From IMG/VR virus record IMGVR_UViG_3300047471_000898, positions 1-59,248 of that record: 59,248 bases of DNA, one strand, 5' to 3'. The DNA is from a virus. The notes below the pieces were generated by a model. That model was not told the DNA's origin and ran no database searches. It saw only the letters and a list, made by a program, of their open reading frames with translations. Both the position numbers and the translations under genes were made by a program. Shown here one piece after another: positions 1 through 8,243 of this stretch; position 1 is the stretch's first letter; each line of letters begins with the position of its first letter.

Positions 1-127
1 CCACGCTTCGGGGAGCGTCTTCGACGATACGATCGACTGGCGAAACCGCTTTGTCATGGCCTTCGTGAGCGGGTCGGGCAGCTTGGTCTACGCCCAGGAC
101 CCGGGCTACGTGAGCGGCAACAGCGCG
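1..127. repeat. Terminal redundancy, left copy
   Basis: These 127 bases are identical to 59122-59248. A tail-fibre reading frame runs through the join without interruption, so the molecule is circular or circularly permuted with a 59,121-bp unit. The length 127 equals a common maximum assembler k-mer, so the overlap is more likely an assembly footprint than a true direct terminal repeat. Confidence 0.95.
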
Positions 128-409
128 GTCCCGTACAAGAGCACCGACATCGCGATGGCGACGGCCAGCGGCGGCGGCCCTTACATCCAGATGAACAACA
201 CGTTCCAGACGAACAGCGATCTAAGCGCTGGCACGTCGACCGTGCTCATTCTGAACAACGCCCTCACCAACGGGCAGATCACCGCGCCGGGCGTCTTCGG
301 CCTCTACGTCGACCCGGCCGACGGGATCCTGCGCGTGAAGTCCACGGCGCCCATCGCGTTTCGCTTCTTCATCTGGCTGATGGCTTCGGCCCAGTTCCCG
401 AACCGCTGA
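1..409 (+). CDS. Tail fibre/appendage protein, C-terminal part (starts at 58163)
   Basis: C-terminal portion of the 455-aa fibre protein whose start lies at 58163. In this phase the frame is open from base 2 to the TGA at 409. The internal ATG at 56 is not a real start, because the frame is open upstream through the circular junction. The sequence is Gly/Ser/Asn-rich and ends in a hydrophobic, aromatic tail, typical of a compact beta-structured tip domain. It is followed after 13 bases by the next virion-type gene. Confidence 0.8.
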   Translation, partial: HASGSVFDDTIDWRNRFVMAFVSGSGSLVYAQDPGYVSGNSAVPYKSTDIAMATASGGGPYIQMNNTFQTNSDLSAGTSTVLILNNALTNGQITAPGVFGLYVDPADGILRVKSTAPIAFRFFIWLMASAQFPNR

Positions 410-422
410 GGAGACCGAGCGC

Positions 423-1325
423 ATGCCTGGTACCCCCGGACAGCCGCCGTCAAACATCACCCTTGCGCCGCCGCAGGTCGATGGCCCGATCGAGCAAGAT
501 GCGAACTACGAGTTCGACAGCTTCGACCGGGCGTACATCGATTCGCAGATTCGAGGGATCCAGCAGCTCATAACGAGCCTGGTCACCGGCGGCGTCAGCG
601 CGACGATCGTCCAGCTCGCGGGCAACTCCTCAGCGGCCGCCGTCGGCATGGCCGTTTGCTCGTCGCAGCAGACGTTGCCGAACCCGCAAGTCACTCTCGC
701 CAAAACGGCCGCGATGGCTGCGGCGAGCGTCATGGGCGTCGTCATCTCTGCGGCGGCGCCGGGCGGATACGTCGCAGTCGCAACGACGGGGCTTCTCACG
801 TCTGCAGTGACCGGCCTTCCTTCGGGCTCCGCGGGCTATGCCGTGGTGAACGGGGCGGACGGCACGCTTGCATTCTCTGCCTCTCCCGACGGCGCAATCG
901 GAACGGTCGACGGGGGTGGGAACCTCACGCTGACGCCAGGTGGCGCTGGGACCTCGAGCGGGGCCGGCACGTTCGCGACAGTGAACGTCAACGCCACCGG
1001 CACCGGCGGCCGCAGCGCGAGCCCCTACGTCGCGTCGGCGGGCCAGCGCGTCGTCGTCCGCATGACGGAAGGCGCCGTTACGGTGAAGCTGCCCGACGCG
1101 CTTGGGAAGGACCAGGCCGTCCAGATCGTCGTCGAAGACGGCCAGGCGACCGGCGGGACGCTCACGATCACCACGGTGACGGGCTCGAAGACGCTCGCGC
1201 AGCCATCCCCGAACAACGGAACCGCGATCACGTCGATCGCCATCGCGGCCGCCGCCGCGAACTCGGGTCTCACCCTCACTTGGTACAACGGAGGATCGTC
1301 GGATGGTCGGTACCTACTTGGCTAG
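423..1325 (+). CDS. Putative virion appendage protein (300 aa)
   Basis: The ATG at 423 follows the sequence GAGGAGACCGAGCGC, a good ribosome site. Residues ~1-55 are Pro-rich then acidic and may form a short helical attachment segment. The rest is Ala/Gly/Ser/Thr/Val-rich with alternating hydrophobic residues, as in beta-stranded fibre or decoration proteins. No family motif was recognised. It overlaps the next gene by 23 bases. Position between two fibre-like genes suggests a tail appendage subunit; a decoration role is also possible. Confidence 0.75.
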   Translation: MPGTPGQPPSNITLAPPQVDGPIEQDANYEFDSFDRAYIDSQIRGIQQLITSLVTGGVSATIVQLAGNSSAAAVGMAVCSSQQTLPNPQVTLAKTAAMAAASVMGVVISAAAPGGYVAVATTGLLTSAVTGLPSGSAGYAVVNGADGTLAFSASPDGAIGTVDGGGNLTLTPGGAGTSSGAGTFATVNVNATGTGGRSASPYVASAGQRVVVRMTEGAVTVKLPDALGKDQAVQIVVEDGQATGGTLTITTVTGSKTLAQPSPNNGTAITSIAIAAAAANSGLTLTWYNGGSSDGRYLLG

Positions 1326-2772
1326 GCTCCTCGCCGGCCTCGCGCTCTTCTGCGCGCTCTTCAGCGGTGGCGATGCGTTCGCGCAGTACGGCCAGAGCTG
1401 CCCGCACGCCAACCCTCACGATCCCTACTGCCAGGGCGACCCGCGCTGGGTCACGGCGACGCAGCGGCCGCCGATCGTGCAGGTTCCGCAGCGCCACCTG
1501 TACGGCGCGGTGATTCCGTGGTCAGGCGGAGACCTCTGCGCGGGCACGCCGACCGGTCCGCTCGCGTGCGCGATGACCGGCCGCGTCGGGGGCTCGCTCA
1601 CTGGCCAGATCCGGCTGGCGCAGTCCGACCAGATCAAGGTGCGGAACGCGGCCAACTCGGCAGACCTCAACCTCATAAGCACAGACGGCGCGAACGACGT
1701 GTTCGTCGGCGACACCGGCGTCCCCATCGTCGAACTGCTTGCTACGAGCGCCACGGCGCAGCTCACCAGCGGTACCTTCGCTTGGACCGGCGCATCGACC
1801 GTCGGCTGGGCGTCCGCGACGGATACCCCGTCGCTTATCCAGCTCCAGCAGGCCAACGGCTCCAACCCGCACAACATGACGATCGCGCCGCAGGCGCCGG
1901 GGGCGGGGGCGGCGAGCACGGCGACGGGAACGCCCGGCAGCCTTGTGGTGAACGTCGCCGCGCCCGTCAGCACTGGAACGGAGTCGCTTCTCGAGGTCAC
2001 GCGAGCAAACACGCTAAAGTTTGCGGCTGGCCCATCGTCGGGTACTGGCCTCGGGAACGTCGGGACGATCTATCTTGGCAGTGGGATTACACCATCTGCG
2101 AGCAACTACGCGTTGGCCAGCGACGGGAGCACGGTCCTTGTCAACGCGCTAACCGAGCTCGCGCTGTCCGCCGGTGGAGCTTTCACCGGCGGCGCCGTCA
2201 TGGCCGATATCGGAGCGGCGGGTGTCCAACTTGCCTCGCGCACGCAGAGCTTCGGCGGCGGCACCGGCGTTGTTGGTATTGCCAACGCCACCGGCGCCCC
2301 CTCGTCGAACCCCAGCGGAGGGGGCATACTCTACGAGGGCTCCGGAGAGCTATCCCACCGCGGCAGCGGCGGCGTCATCACTGAGCTCGCGGCGCCTGGC
2401 AGCGGTACGCAGAACACGCAGACCGGCGGGTTCCAGAAGCGCGTCGGGTTCCTGCGTACGACGTCCACGTCCACGGTGACCATCTACACGGTCACCAACC
2501 TTGCCGCATCGCACGTCGCGACCATCGAGGCTGTCGTGAACTCGATCGACACTACGTCGCTCGCATCGAGCGCGTCCGCCCGAATCGCCTGCTCCTTCGT
2601 GAATTCCGGCGGGACCGTCTCGCAAGTCGGCTCGACGACGACGGTCTACAACCACAACTACACGTCGGCACCATCCTGCGCGATCTCGGGCACCAGCGTG
2701 AACGTTCAGTTCACGCCGAAGACGACCGATACGACGGACAGCCAGGCAGACGTATACGTGTCGGTCAACTGA
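1303..2772 (+). CDS. Fibre-like protein with an N-terminal signal peptide (489 aa)
   Basis: The ATG at 1303 is preceded by GGAGG with eight-base spacing, so the start is well supported. Residues 1-27 form a textbook secretion signal: short positive n-region, hydrophobic core (LLAGLALFCALF) and an AFA cleavage motif before QYGQ. The remainder is a low-complexity beta-rich chain like tail-fibre shafts. A signal peptide is unexpected in a virion protein assembled in the cytoplasm. It could be a virion protein with a captured leader, or a secreted surface-binding protein. Neighbours on both sides are fibre-like. Confidence 0.75.
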   Translation: MVGTYLARLLAGLALFCALFSGGDAFAQYGQSCPHANPHDPYCQGDPRWVTATQRPPIVQVPQRHLYGAVIPWSGGDLCAGTPTGPLACAMTGRVGGSLTGQIRLAQSDQIKVRNAANSADLNLISTDGANDVFVGDTGVPIVELLATSATAQLTSGTFAWTGASTVGWASATDTPSLIQLQQANGSNPHNMTIAPQAPGAGAASTATGTPGSLVVNVAAPVSTGTESLLEVTRANTLKFAAGPSSGTGLGNVGTIYLGSGITPSASNYALASDGSTVLVNALTELALSAGGAFTGGAVMADIGAAGVQLASRTQSFGGGTGVVGIANATGAPSSNPSGGGILYEGSGELSHRGSGGVITELAAPGSGTQNTQTGGFQKRVGFLRTTSTSTVTIYTVTNLAASHVATIEAVVNSIDTTSLASSASARIACSFVNSGGTVSQVGSTTTVYNHNYTSAPSCAISGTSVNVQFTPKTTDTTDSQADVYVSVN

Positions 2773-2793
2773 GCTCGGACAAAGAGGACGACA

Positions 2794-4248
2794 ATGCCTA
2801 TTCTCACTCGAGATACTCGTCCGGAGATCTCGCGAGAGCCATTCACCAGAGCAAACCCTCTTGGGAATGGCACGCCTTACAAGATGTTGCCAACGGACAC
2901 GATCGTCTATGTGGCGGCGGGCGCGCTGGTGACGATGCCTGACCGGCCGATCCAGGGCCGCGAGTATCGTGTGAAGGTCGTTTCCGGAACCGCCGAAACC
3001 ACCGCCGTTCAGGTCTTCGCGCCCAAGGGGCGTTCGATCGAAGACCCCTCGGCCGGATCGCAGTACACGTTCCGCAGCGGAGCTACGCCCGCTACGATCA
3101 CGACGAGCGGCGCATGCTACGGCTGGCGCTTCGACGGCGCCGCCATGAACATCAGCATAGGTCGGCCCGATCCGACCCTGCTGAACTCGAATCAAACACT
3201 TACAATGCAGCAGGGCGGGACACTGGGCGCCCCGCAGCCAGAGCACTTCTTCTCGGTGCAGCCGACGGACCCAGCGAAGGCGCCATACAGCCTCTTCATC
3301 GGCGGCGCGACCTTCAATGGGCAGTTCGATACGGTCTTCTACCTCGGCTACAACGCCGACCACGCGAACGTCTCTGAGCCGATCTGCACGCTCAATATGG
3401 AGCAGAACTTCGAGACGGTCCCTGGGACCTTCTTCGTAGAGTGCTACTTCGAGACTGGGATCTCTTCCGCGTCCCTCGTGCGGCCGATCGGCTACGTGCT
3501 CAACAGGTCGACGGGCTCGGTCACGACGACGCTCAGCTACACGTCCCCATCGTTCTTTGCGATACAGGGAGGTGCTGCGGGCGCGACGCAGCAGATGCGT
3601 TGGACCGACGGGCAGTGTTTCATCGCTCCTACTGCGTATTCGATCCAGTCCAACAACGGGCTCACGCTGGCGAACCTTGCCGGAACGCTCACGCTGCAGA
3701 ACGCTGCGGGGCAGTTCAACGTCTGGGCGCTTGGGGCCGGAAGCCAGCTCTACACGGCGGCCGACTCGTGGGCCTTCTCGGACCACACGACGGCGCAGCA
3801 TGCGACGATGGACTTCGTCGGGTCGGTGGCTCGGTTCTACCCGTCGACCGACAACCAGGGGAGCCTGGGCATCTCGGGTGGAAGGTGGGCCTCCGTCAGC
3901 GCGGTCGCCGGTAACTTCTCGACGCTCACGGGAGGCGGCGTCGCTCTCGCGTCGAGCGTCGGGACGATCAACGTCGCGGCGGGGGGCACATTCACGCCTG
4001 CGGCCGCGGTCTACCAAAACCCATACATCACGCTCACCGGATCGCTTGCCGCAAACGTGACCGTAGTCCTTCCGGCGACGGCTGGGGCCACGTGGATCAT
4101 CGATGCGACAGCATGCACGCTGAACGCGCACACCATCACCTTGCAAGCCAACGGCGTGAACTGGGCAACAACGGTCGGCGTCACCAACCTCTACGAGGTC
4201 ACGTACGGAGGAGCCGGGAAGCTCTACGGCGTGGCGCTGACGCCGTGA
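2794..4248 (+). CDS. Tail fibre-like protein (484 aa)
   Basis: The ATG at 2794 follows an AAAGAGGACGACA ribosome site. The N-terminal ~120 residues resemble a compact beta domain. Residues ~130-330 are Asn/Thr/Gly-rich, and ~355-400 contain repeated strand-turn units (GSLGISGGRWASVSAV, NFSTLTGGGV) typical of trimeric fibre shafts that carry a C-terminal tip. No intramolecular chaperone motif was identified. It is the last gene of the fibre cluster, before the lysis region. A structural, host-contacting role is inferred from composition and position. Confidence 0.75.
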   Translation: MPILTRDTRPEISREPFTRANPLGNGTPYKMLPTDTIVYVAAGALVTMPDRPIQGREYRVKVVSGTAETTAVQVFAPKGRSIEDPSAGSQYTFRSGATPATITTSGACYGWRFDGAAMNISIGRPDPTLLNSNQTLTMQQGGTLGAPQPEHFFSVQPTDPAKAPYSLFIGGATFNGQFDTVFYLGYNADHANVSEPICTLNMEQNFETVPGTFFVECYFETGISSASLVRPIGYVLNRSTGSVTTTLSYTSPSFFAIQGGAAGATQQMRWTDGQCFIAPTAYSIQSNNGLTLANLAGTLTLQNAAGQFNVWALGAGSQLYTAADSWAFSDHTTAQHATMDFVGSVARFYPSTDNQGSLGISGGRWASVSAVAGNFSTLTGGGVALASSVGTINVAAGGTFTPAAAVYQNPYITLTGSLAANVTVVLPATAGATWIIDATACTLNAHTITLQANGVNWATTVGVTNLYEVTYGGAGKLYGVALTP

Positions 4249-4273
4249 CCCAAGCCCACCCGGAGCCGACCTG

Positions 4274-4981
4274 ATGGCCCTGCACGAAGCGAACGGCGCG
4301 TGGCCCGCTGGCCTTTCCGCGGAGGCCCCGCAGTTCCCCGAGCTGCCGCGCGATGCCAGCTGGCCGGACGCCGCGCGGCACTACGGCACGGTCACCGCGC
4401 ACCTTGCCGCGACGCTGCCGAAGATCGTCCAAGCGCTCGAGTTCCTGCGGGACGCGGGGCACCAGATGGCGTTCAGCATCGCGTCGCTACAGCGCGCTCC
4501 GAGCATCCCACCTTCTCGCCCGGAGTCAGCCAGCTACCACGACGCCGTGGCGCAGGCGAAGCAAGAGACCGAAGAGCGCGTCAGGGAAGAGGCGCGTCGA
4601 ACGCCGGGCCCCCTCGTCGATCCGGACGCCGCGGCGCGCATCGCCGCTGACGTCTTCGCTCAGAAGATGGCCGAGCGCGAGGCGGAGATCCTCGCGCGCG
4701 CGAATGCCGACAGGCTCGCTGCGATCGATGCAGCCGAGGAAAAGGCAACGCGTGACCGCGAGGACCTCGAGAGGCAACGTCGATCCGATCGGCGCGACAT
4801 TCGGCTGAAGTTCTGGGGGGCGCTCGTCGCTGCCATCGCTGCCGGCATCGTCGCCACCGTAACGACGGCCGCCACGTACGAAGCGAAGGCCGTACGGGAG
4901 CGCGCGCTCGGTCGAGCGGAGGGGATGCATGAGGCGCCGCAGGCGCCCGCAGCGCCTCCGTTGCCACCGCCGCACCCTTGA
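4274..4981 (+). CDS. Coiled-coil membrane-anchored protein (235 aa)
   Basis: Residues ~85-175 are highly charged with heptad-like Ala/Leu/Glu/Arg spacing, indicating a long coiled coil. One transmembrane segment follows at ~178-200 (around FWGALVAAIAAGIVATV), and a Pro-rich tail ends the protein. It sits at the start of the lysis region. Architecture fits a lysis-associated membrane protein (XhlA-like or spanin-like), but the order coiled coil then membrane is the reverse of a classical i-spanin. The function is not settled. Confidence 0.7.
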   Translation: MALHEANGAWPAGLSAEAPQFPELPRDASWPDAARHYGTVTAHLAATLPKIVQALEFLRDAGHQMAFSIASLQRAPSIPPSRPESASYHDAVAQAKQETEERVREEARRTPGPLVDPDAAARIAADVFAQKMAEREAEILARANADRLAAIDAAEEKATRDREDLERQRRSDRRDIRLKFWGALVAAIAAGIVATVTTAATYEAKAVRERALGRAEGMHEAPQAPAAPPLPPPHP

Positions 4982-5160
4982 TCTTCGTCGCGGCCGCGCT
5001 CTGGCTCTCGCAGCCGGTAGCGCCGCCGCCCCATCTGAATCTCCGTCGCGTCTTCACGAGCGACGCCGTGCACATCGGCATCGCTGCCAACGTTCTCGTC
5101 ACTCCCGACGAGCGAGCGGCCGCGGTGACCGTCCAGATCTCGTTTCTCCACATCCTTTAG
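4978..5160 (+). CDS. Small putative membrane/exported protein (60 aa)
   Basis: A TTG at 4978 overlaps the preceding stop by four bases, the coupling pattern seen throughout this genome. The first ~15 residues are hydrophobic (IFVAAALWLSQPVA) and may be a signal or membrane anchor. The rest has alternating Val/Ala strands and no Cys, so it is not a lipoprotein. No clear Shine-Dalgarno is seen and coding status is uncertain. Confidence 0.4.
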   Translation: MIFVAAALWLSQPVAPPPHLNLRRVFTSDAVHIGIAANVLVTPDERAAAVTVQISFLHIL

Positions 5161-5172
5161 GAGCACATCGCC

Positions 5173-5856
5173 ATGGATCTTCAGACCGTCCTTCAAGTCG
5201 TAGCCGACTTCCAAGCGCACCAGTGGTGGCCGCTGGCCCTCTTGCTCGTGCTCTGGGCTCGCAAGGTGCTCTCGGCCGACTCGAGCTTCAGGCTCAACGT
5301 CCCGCCGCGCGCGCTGCACCTGGTGACGGCGTCGCTCACGATGGTGACGGTCTTCGTGACGGCGATGGTCAACGCGACCCCGATCGGCACGGCCGCCCTG
5401 GGCGCGCTGGTCGCCGGCATCGGCGCAGGCTTCGCCGACGGCCTGCTGGCCGCCTTCTTTGCCGACCCGTCGAACGTGCCCCGCTGGGCCAAGACGATCG
5501 TCATGCTCGTCGATGAACTCGAGGGTCCGCCCCCGGCGCCCGTTGCGCAGTCGCGCGGGTTCTCGCGAGTGGGCCTGGTAGGTGCGCTCTCGCTGGTGTT
5601 CGTGATCGCCTGCGGGTTCTTGCAGTCGAAGGTGCCGTCGGACCTGGCCGACGACGCGAAGTGCGTCGCGACGCAGCTTCAAAACGGCAACACCGACCCG
5701 GTATCCGTCGGTCTCAACTGCGGCATCCAAGAGGGCGCCACCCTGACGGACCTCATCGCGTACGTGATCCAGAAGCTCGGCGACAAGGTGCCGTCGGGGA
5801 CGCGGACCGCGATGGGCCACTACGTCTCGGTGCGCCGCTCGGGCGGCGAGCAGTGA
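5173..5856 (+). CDS. Holin-like multi-pass membrane protein (227 aa)
   Basis: The ATG at 5173 follows TAGGAGCACATCGCC, a strong ribosome site. Hydrophobic segments occur at about residues 18-33, 47-66, 72-95 and 130-150, the last ending in ACGF. Two or three further Cys and an amphipathic region follow. A small multi-pass membrane protein beside cell-wall hydrolases is the usual holin arrangement, but 227 aa is long for a holin and the large C-terminal part has no recognised match. Holin is the best functional guess. Confidence 0.55.
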   Translation: MDLQTVLQVVADFQAHQWWPLALLLVLWARKVLSADSSFRLNVPPRALHLVTASLTMVTVFVTAMVNATPIGTAALGALVAGIGAGFADGLLAAFFADPSNVPRWAKTIVMLVDELEGPPPAPVAQSRGFSRVGLVGALSLVFVIACGFLQSKVPSDLADDAKCVATQLQNGNTDPVSVGLNCGIQEGATLTDLIAYVIQKLGDKVPSGTRTAMGHYVSVRRSGGEQ

Positions 5857-6704
5857 ACCGTAACGGCAAGGGCCTCCGGCCGCCGACGCCCTCGCGCGTC
5901 ATGCACCGGATGGGGGCCCTATCCCATCCCGCAGTCGCCGACGCGTACAAGGCTGGGATCCGGGGCGGCGCCGACCTGACTCGGTTCTGCCCCCCGCGAC
6001 CCGATCAGCGCCAGGCCGAGGTCTGCTTCTCGTTCTCGTTCGGTGGCTGCTACGCGACGGCGCGCGCGGCGGCAGGCAAGCCGCTCGGGTTCGTCCCGAG
6101 CCAGGCGACCCTGGCAGCGCTGGTCTACGCGAAGGAGCAGCGAAGTGGACAGCGTCCAGCGTCCGGGTGGCCGGGCCTGAACGATGTGGGGGCCGAGCTC
6201 CAGGACGTCGCCGACGTCGCCGCCGAGTGGGGACTCGCCCCGATGGGCGCCCCCGTTGGCGATTCGAACAGCGACACGCCGGACGGTCCGTTCGCCCCGA
6301 ACGGGTCCGGCACACCTTTCCCCGAGGCAGACGCGATCGAGGTCATCGAGGCTGGGGCCGACATCGTCTCGGGCGAGTACCAGATCCCGGTCGATGCGAA
6401 CGCGCCCGAGGTCATCGCCGCATCGCTCGATGCAAACATCCCGGTCTGGTGCGGGGGACTCGTCGGTCGCGACTACGAGGCCCTTGGCCCGAACGACGTC
6501 GCCGAGCCGACGCCCGCAAGCGACCCGACGGCGGGGGGCCATGCGCAATTTTTAGCCGGGTACCGCGTAGTCCCCGGCACGGGCGAGATTCAAGGACTCG
6601 TCGTCGGTTCGTGGGGGCCCCGCTTCGCGTTCAACGGGACGGTGTGGGTTTCGTCCGCGTGGATGCGCTCCCTCTGGCAAGCGTACCCCATGGTGACGCC
6701 GTGA
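5853..6704 (+). CDS. Papain-like (C1 fold) cysteine peptidase-like protein (283 aa)
   Basis: The GTG at 5853 overlaps the preceding stop by four bases. Residues 52-61 match the papain active-site pattern: Gln52, six residues later Cys58, then Phe-Ser-Phe. A GGHA motif supplies His230 followed by AGYRV, and VVGSWG (250-255) corresponds to the papain NSWG block, but the catalytic Asn is replaced by Gly252. The protein may be a peptidase with altered catalysis. Located between the holin-like gene and the lipoproteins, it may cut cell-wall peptides or act on host envelope proteins; this is inferred. Confidence 0.6.
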   Translation: MNRNGKGLRPPTPSRVMHRMGALSHPAVADAYKAGIRGGADLTRFCPPRPDQRQAEVCFSFSFGGCYATARAAAGKPLGFVPSQATLAALVYAKEQRSGQRPASGWPGLNDVGAELQDVADVAAEWGLAPMGAPVGDSNSDTPDGPFAPNGSGTPFPEADAIEVIEAGADIVSGEYQIPVDANAPEVIAASLDANIPVWCGGLVGRDYEALGPNDVAEPTPASDPTAGGHAQFLAGYRVVPGTGEIQGLVVGSWGPRFAFNGTVWVSSAWMRSLWQAYPMVTP

Positions 6705-7024
6705 GGGCGATCGGGCTCCTGCTCGCCCTCTGCGCGGTCGCCTGCCAGGCGCACCCCATATCCCCACCGCCCGACGCGGACGCCTCTCCTGCGGTCATCC
6801 AGGCACCCGATGGGGCTCTGTTGCCACCCTGCCAGGCGGCGTGCGACGCGCTCGACGCCGTGGGCTGCCATGCGCCCTTCGGCGACTGCGTGCGGACGAT
6901 GGCGCACCTCGATGGGAACCCAGAGGGAATCGTAGTCAGCGGCCAACCCATCACGTGCAACCAGGTCGCCGCGGTCCGAACGCTCGCCGAGGCGCGGGCC
7001 CTCCACTTCTGCCGGGAGCAATGA
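6701..7024 (+). CDS. Small lipoprotein with conserved Cys pattern (107 aa)
   Basis: The GTG at 6701 overlaps the previous stop. The N-terminus is a lipoprotein signal: hydrophobic core then AVAC, so Cys15 would be lipidated. Four or more further Cys (CQAACDALDAVGC, CHAPFGDC) resemble the Cys-rich extracellular lipoproteins common in Myxococcota. It sits between the peptidase-like gene and another lipoprotein in the lysis region. An outer-spanin role is possible; lysogenic conversion is an alternative. Confidence 0.65.
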   Translation: MRAIGLLLALCAVACQAHPISPPPDADASPAVIQAPDGALLPPCQAACDALDAVGCHAPFGDCVRTMAHLDGNPEGIVVSGQPITCNQVAAVRTLAEARALHFCREQ

Positions 7025-7320
7025 CAATGCGCCTCATCGAAGCCTTCGTCGTGATGCTGGCCACGTGCGGCACGGCCTGCAGCCCGGACACATGGGATTC
7101 AGCGAAGCCCCTCGAGGCGCCCCAGCCTGGGTACCCCTGCGGCACCGCGTGGCACGTGTGCGCGGTCCAGAAGACGTGCTGTCGTGACGGAACGGTCTGC
7201 GGCGGCGAGCCTTACGTCCTGAACTGCCCCGCCGGGTCGTGCTGCGACGAGGGCGACGTCGTCTTCGGCGGAGCTCGGGACGCGGGCGCCCGGATGACGC
7301 CGCAGAGGCCGCAACTGTGA
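7021..7320 (+). CDS. Cys-rich exported lipoprotein-like protein (99 aa)
   Basis: The ATG at 7021 overlaps the preceding stop by four bases. A hydrophobic signal runs to GTAC|SPD, a weak lipobox with Ala before the Cys. The mature part has about ten Cys in pairs (HVCAVQKTCC, CGGEPYVLNC, GSCCDEGD), suggesting a disulphide-knotted extracellular domain as in many myxobacterial surface proteins. Role unknown; being next to another lipoprotein and the hydrolases suggests an envelope function during lysis. Confidence 0.6.
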   Translation: MTMRLIEAFVVMLATCGTACSPDTWDSAKPLEAPQPGYPCGTAWHVCAVQKTCCRDGTVCGGEPYVLNCPAGSCCDEGDVVFGGARDAGARMTPQRPQL

Positions 7321-7424
7321 AGCTCGCCGCTCGCGCCTTCGTCTGGATGGCCGTTGGCGCCGCCCTCTGCTTCGGGGCCGTAGCCGCGGTCTTCTGGCTC
7401 TACAGCCCCGAGCCGGGATCGTGA
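7317..7424 (+). CDS. Single-pass membrane peptide (35 aa)
   Basis: The GTG at 7317 overlaps the previous stop by four bases and the TGA at 7424 overlaps the next GTG. Almost the whole peptide is one transmembrane helix (residues ~8-28, AVGAALCFGAVAAVFWLY) with two basic residues before it. Tight coupling to both neighbours supports translation. It could be a small holin or antiholin or an inner partner of the lipoproteins. Function is not established. Confidence 0.5.
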   Translation: MKLAARAFVWMAVGAALCFGAVAAVFWLYSPEPGS

Positions 7425-7639
7425 GCTTTCTTCGCTGCCCCGTTCGACCCGCGAAGCACCCGTGGCGCAAGTGCGGACGGTTCGCCTCGCACCTGCACGA
7501 GAGCGGAGAGATGCGCTGCGGTCTGCATGTGCGACAGGCCCGCGTCGACGTGCGGCGCGCGGTCAAGTCGCTCGGGCTCGCGAAGATCGTCCTTTGGCGT
7601 GAGGCGCTCCAGGCCCGCGGCCAGCAGGTGCAGCCGTGA
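7421..7639 (+). CDS. Small basic protein with Cys/His (72 aa)
   Basis: GTG start at 7421, coupled by a four-base overlap. The N-terminal half holds three Cys and three His (CPVRPAKHPW, KCGRFASHLH, MRCGLHV) that could bind one zinc. The C-terminal half is a basic amphipathic helix. No family was recognised and the gene is conserved only by arrangement. Confidence 0.5.
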   Translation: MSFLRCPVRPAKHPWRKCGRFASHLHESGEMRCGLHVRQARVDVRRAVKSLGLAKIVLWREALQARGQQVQP

Positions 7640-7651
7640 ACGGAGGCAGCC

Positions 7652-7915
7652 ATGTCCGAACCGCACGACACGGATCCGGAGATTCCGATTCCCGAGGAGG
7701 AGCCCACTCGGCCCGACCTTCGGGTGGGAACGCTGCAGGTCTGCCCCCGGTGTCGCGGCGACGGGCGCGTCCTCGAGGCGAGCGAGTGGGCGACGCAGCA
7801 CAAGGCGATCGCCAGAGTCTGCACGTTGTGCGAGGGCCGGAAGAGCGTCACGGCGCAGCAGATCGCGGAGCGGCACGCGACCAAGATGGGACGGCCGCCC
7901 TCCTCGCGGACATAG
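7652..7915 (+). CDS. DnaJ-type zinc-finger protein (87 aa)
   Basis: Two Cys pairs spaced as in the DnaJ central zinc domain are present: CPRCRGDGR at about residues 31-39 and CTLCEGRK at about 57-64, forming one zinc site. The N-terminus is acidic and Pro-rich. Its ATG at 7652 follows GGAGGCAGCC. Phages often carry such small zinc-binding proteins without known function. A second zinc-finger protein of this style is encoded at 16492-16794. Confidence 0.65.
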   Translation: MSEPHDTDPEIPIPEEEPTRPDLRVGTLQVCPRCRGDGRVLEASEWATQHKAIARVCTLCEGRKSVTAQQIAERHATKMGRPPSSRT

Positions 7916-8003
7916 CGAGGTTCCTGGTCACCGTCGCGCGCGAGCTCGCGATGGCCGCGCGGGGGCAGAAGCGGCGGTTCCAGGTGATCGATGGGGGACG
8001 ACG

Positions 8004-8243
8004 ATGACGCTGCCGATCGCATTCGAGGTCACCGGCGAGCCGTGCTCCGCCGTCGTCGAAGCGCTAGCGAACGCTCTCGCCGAGGCGCGCGCCGGGCGCA
8101 TCACCATGGTCGCGATCGCATGCGTCGCTGACGACGGCAAGGGCTTTCACACGATCGGATGGGGACCAGGGCACAACCCGCTCACGCTCGTCGGAGCCTG
8201 CGAGCGGGCGAAGGCCTGCGTCCTTAGGGAATTCGACAAGTGA
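8004..8243 (+). CDS. Hypothetical protein (79 aa)
   Basis: ATG at 8004 after GGGGGACGACG. The sequence is a compact alpha/beta pattern with three Cys and no recognised motif. Its stop overlaps the GTG of the lysozyme gene, so the two are probably translated together. The 88 bases before it (7916-8003) hold no convincing gene. Confidence 0.55.
   Translation: MTLPIAFEVTGEPCSAVVEALANALAEARAGRITMVAIACVADDGKGFHTIGWGPGHNPLTLVGACERAKACVLREFDK

Noticed and set aside
2350-4146. 598-aa antisense open frame
   Set aside because: It is an Arg-rich shadow of two fibre-like genes on the plus strand, with no motif and no ribosome site.
4660-5820. 386-aa antisense frame over the holin-like gene
   Set aside because: Arg/His-rich shadow of GC-rich coding DNA; the plus strand has membrane segments and good ribosome sites.
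7636-8007. 123-aa frame over the zinc-finger gene
   Set aside because: It lies mostly over 7652-7915 in another frame and shows no domain; only its last part is in the 7916-8003 gap, where no start is convincing.
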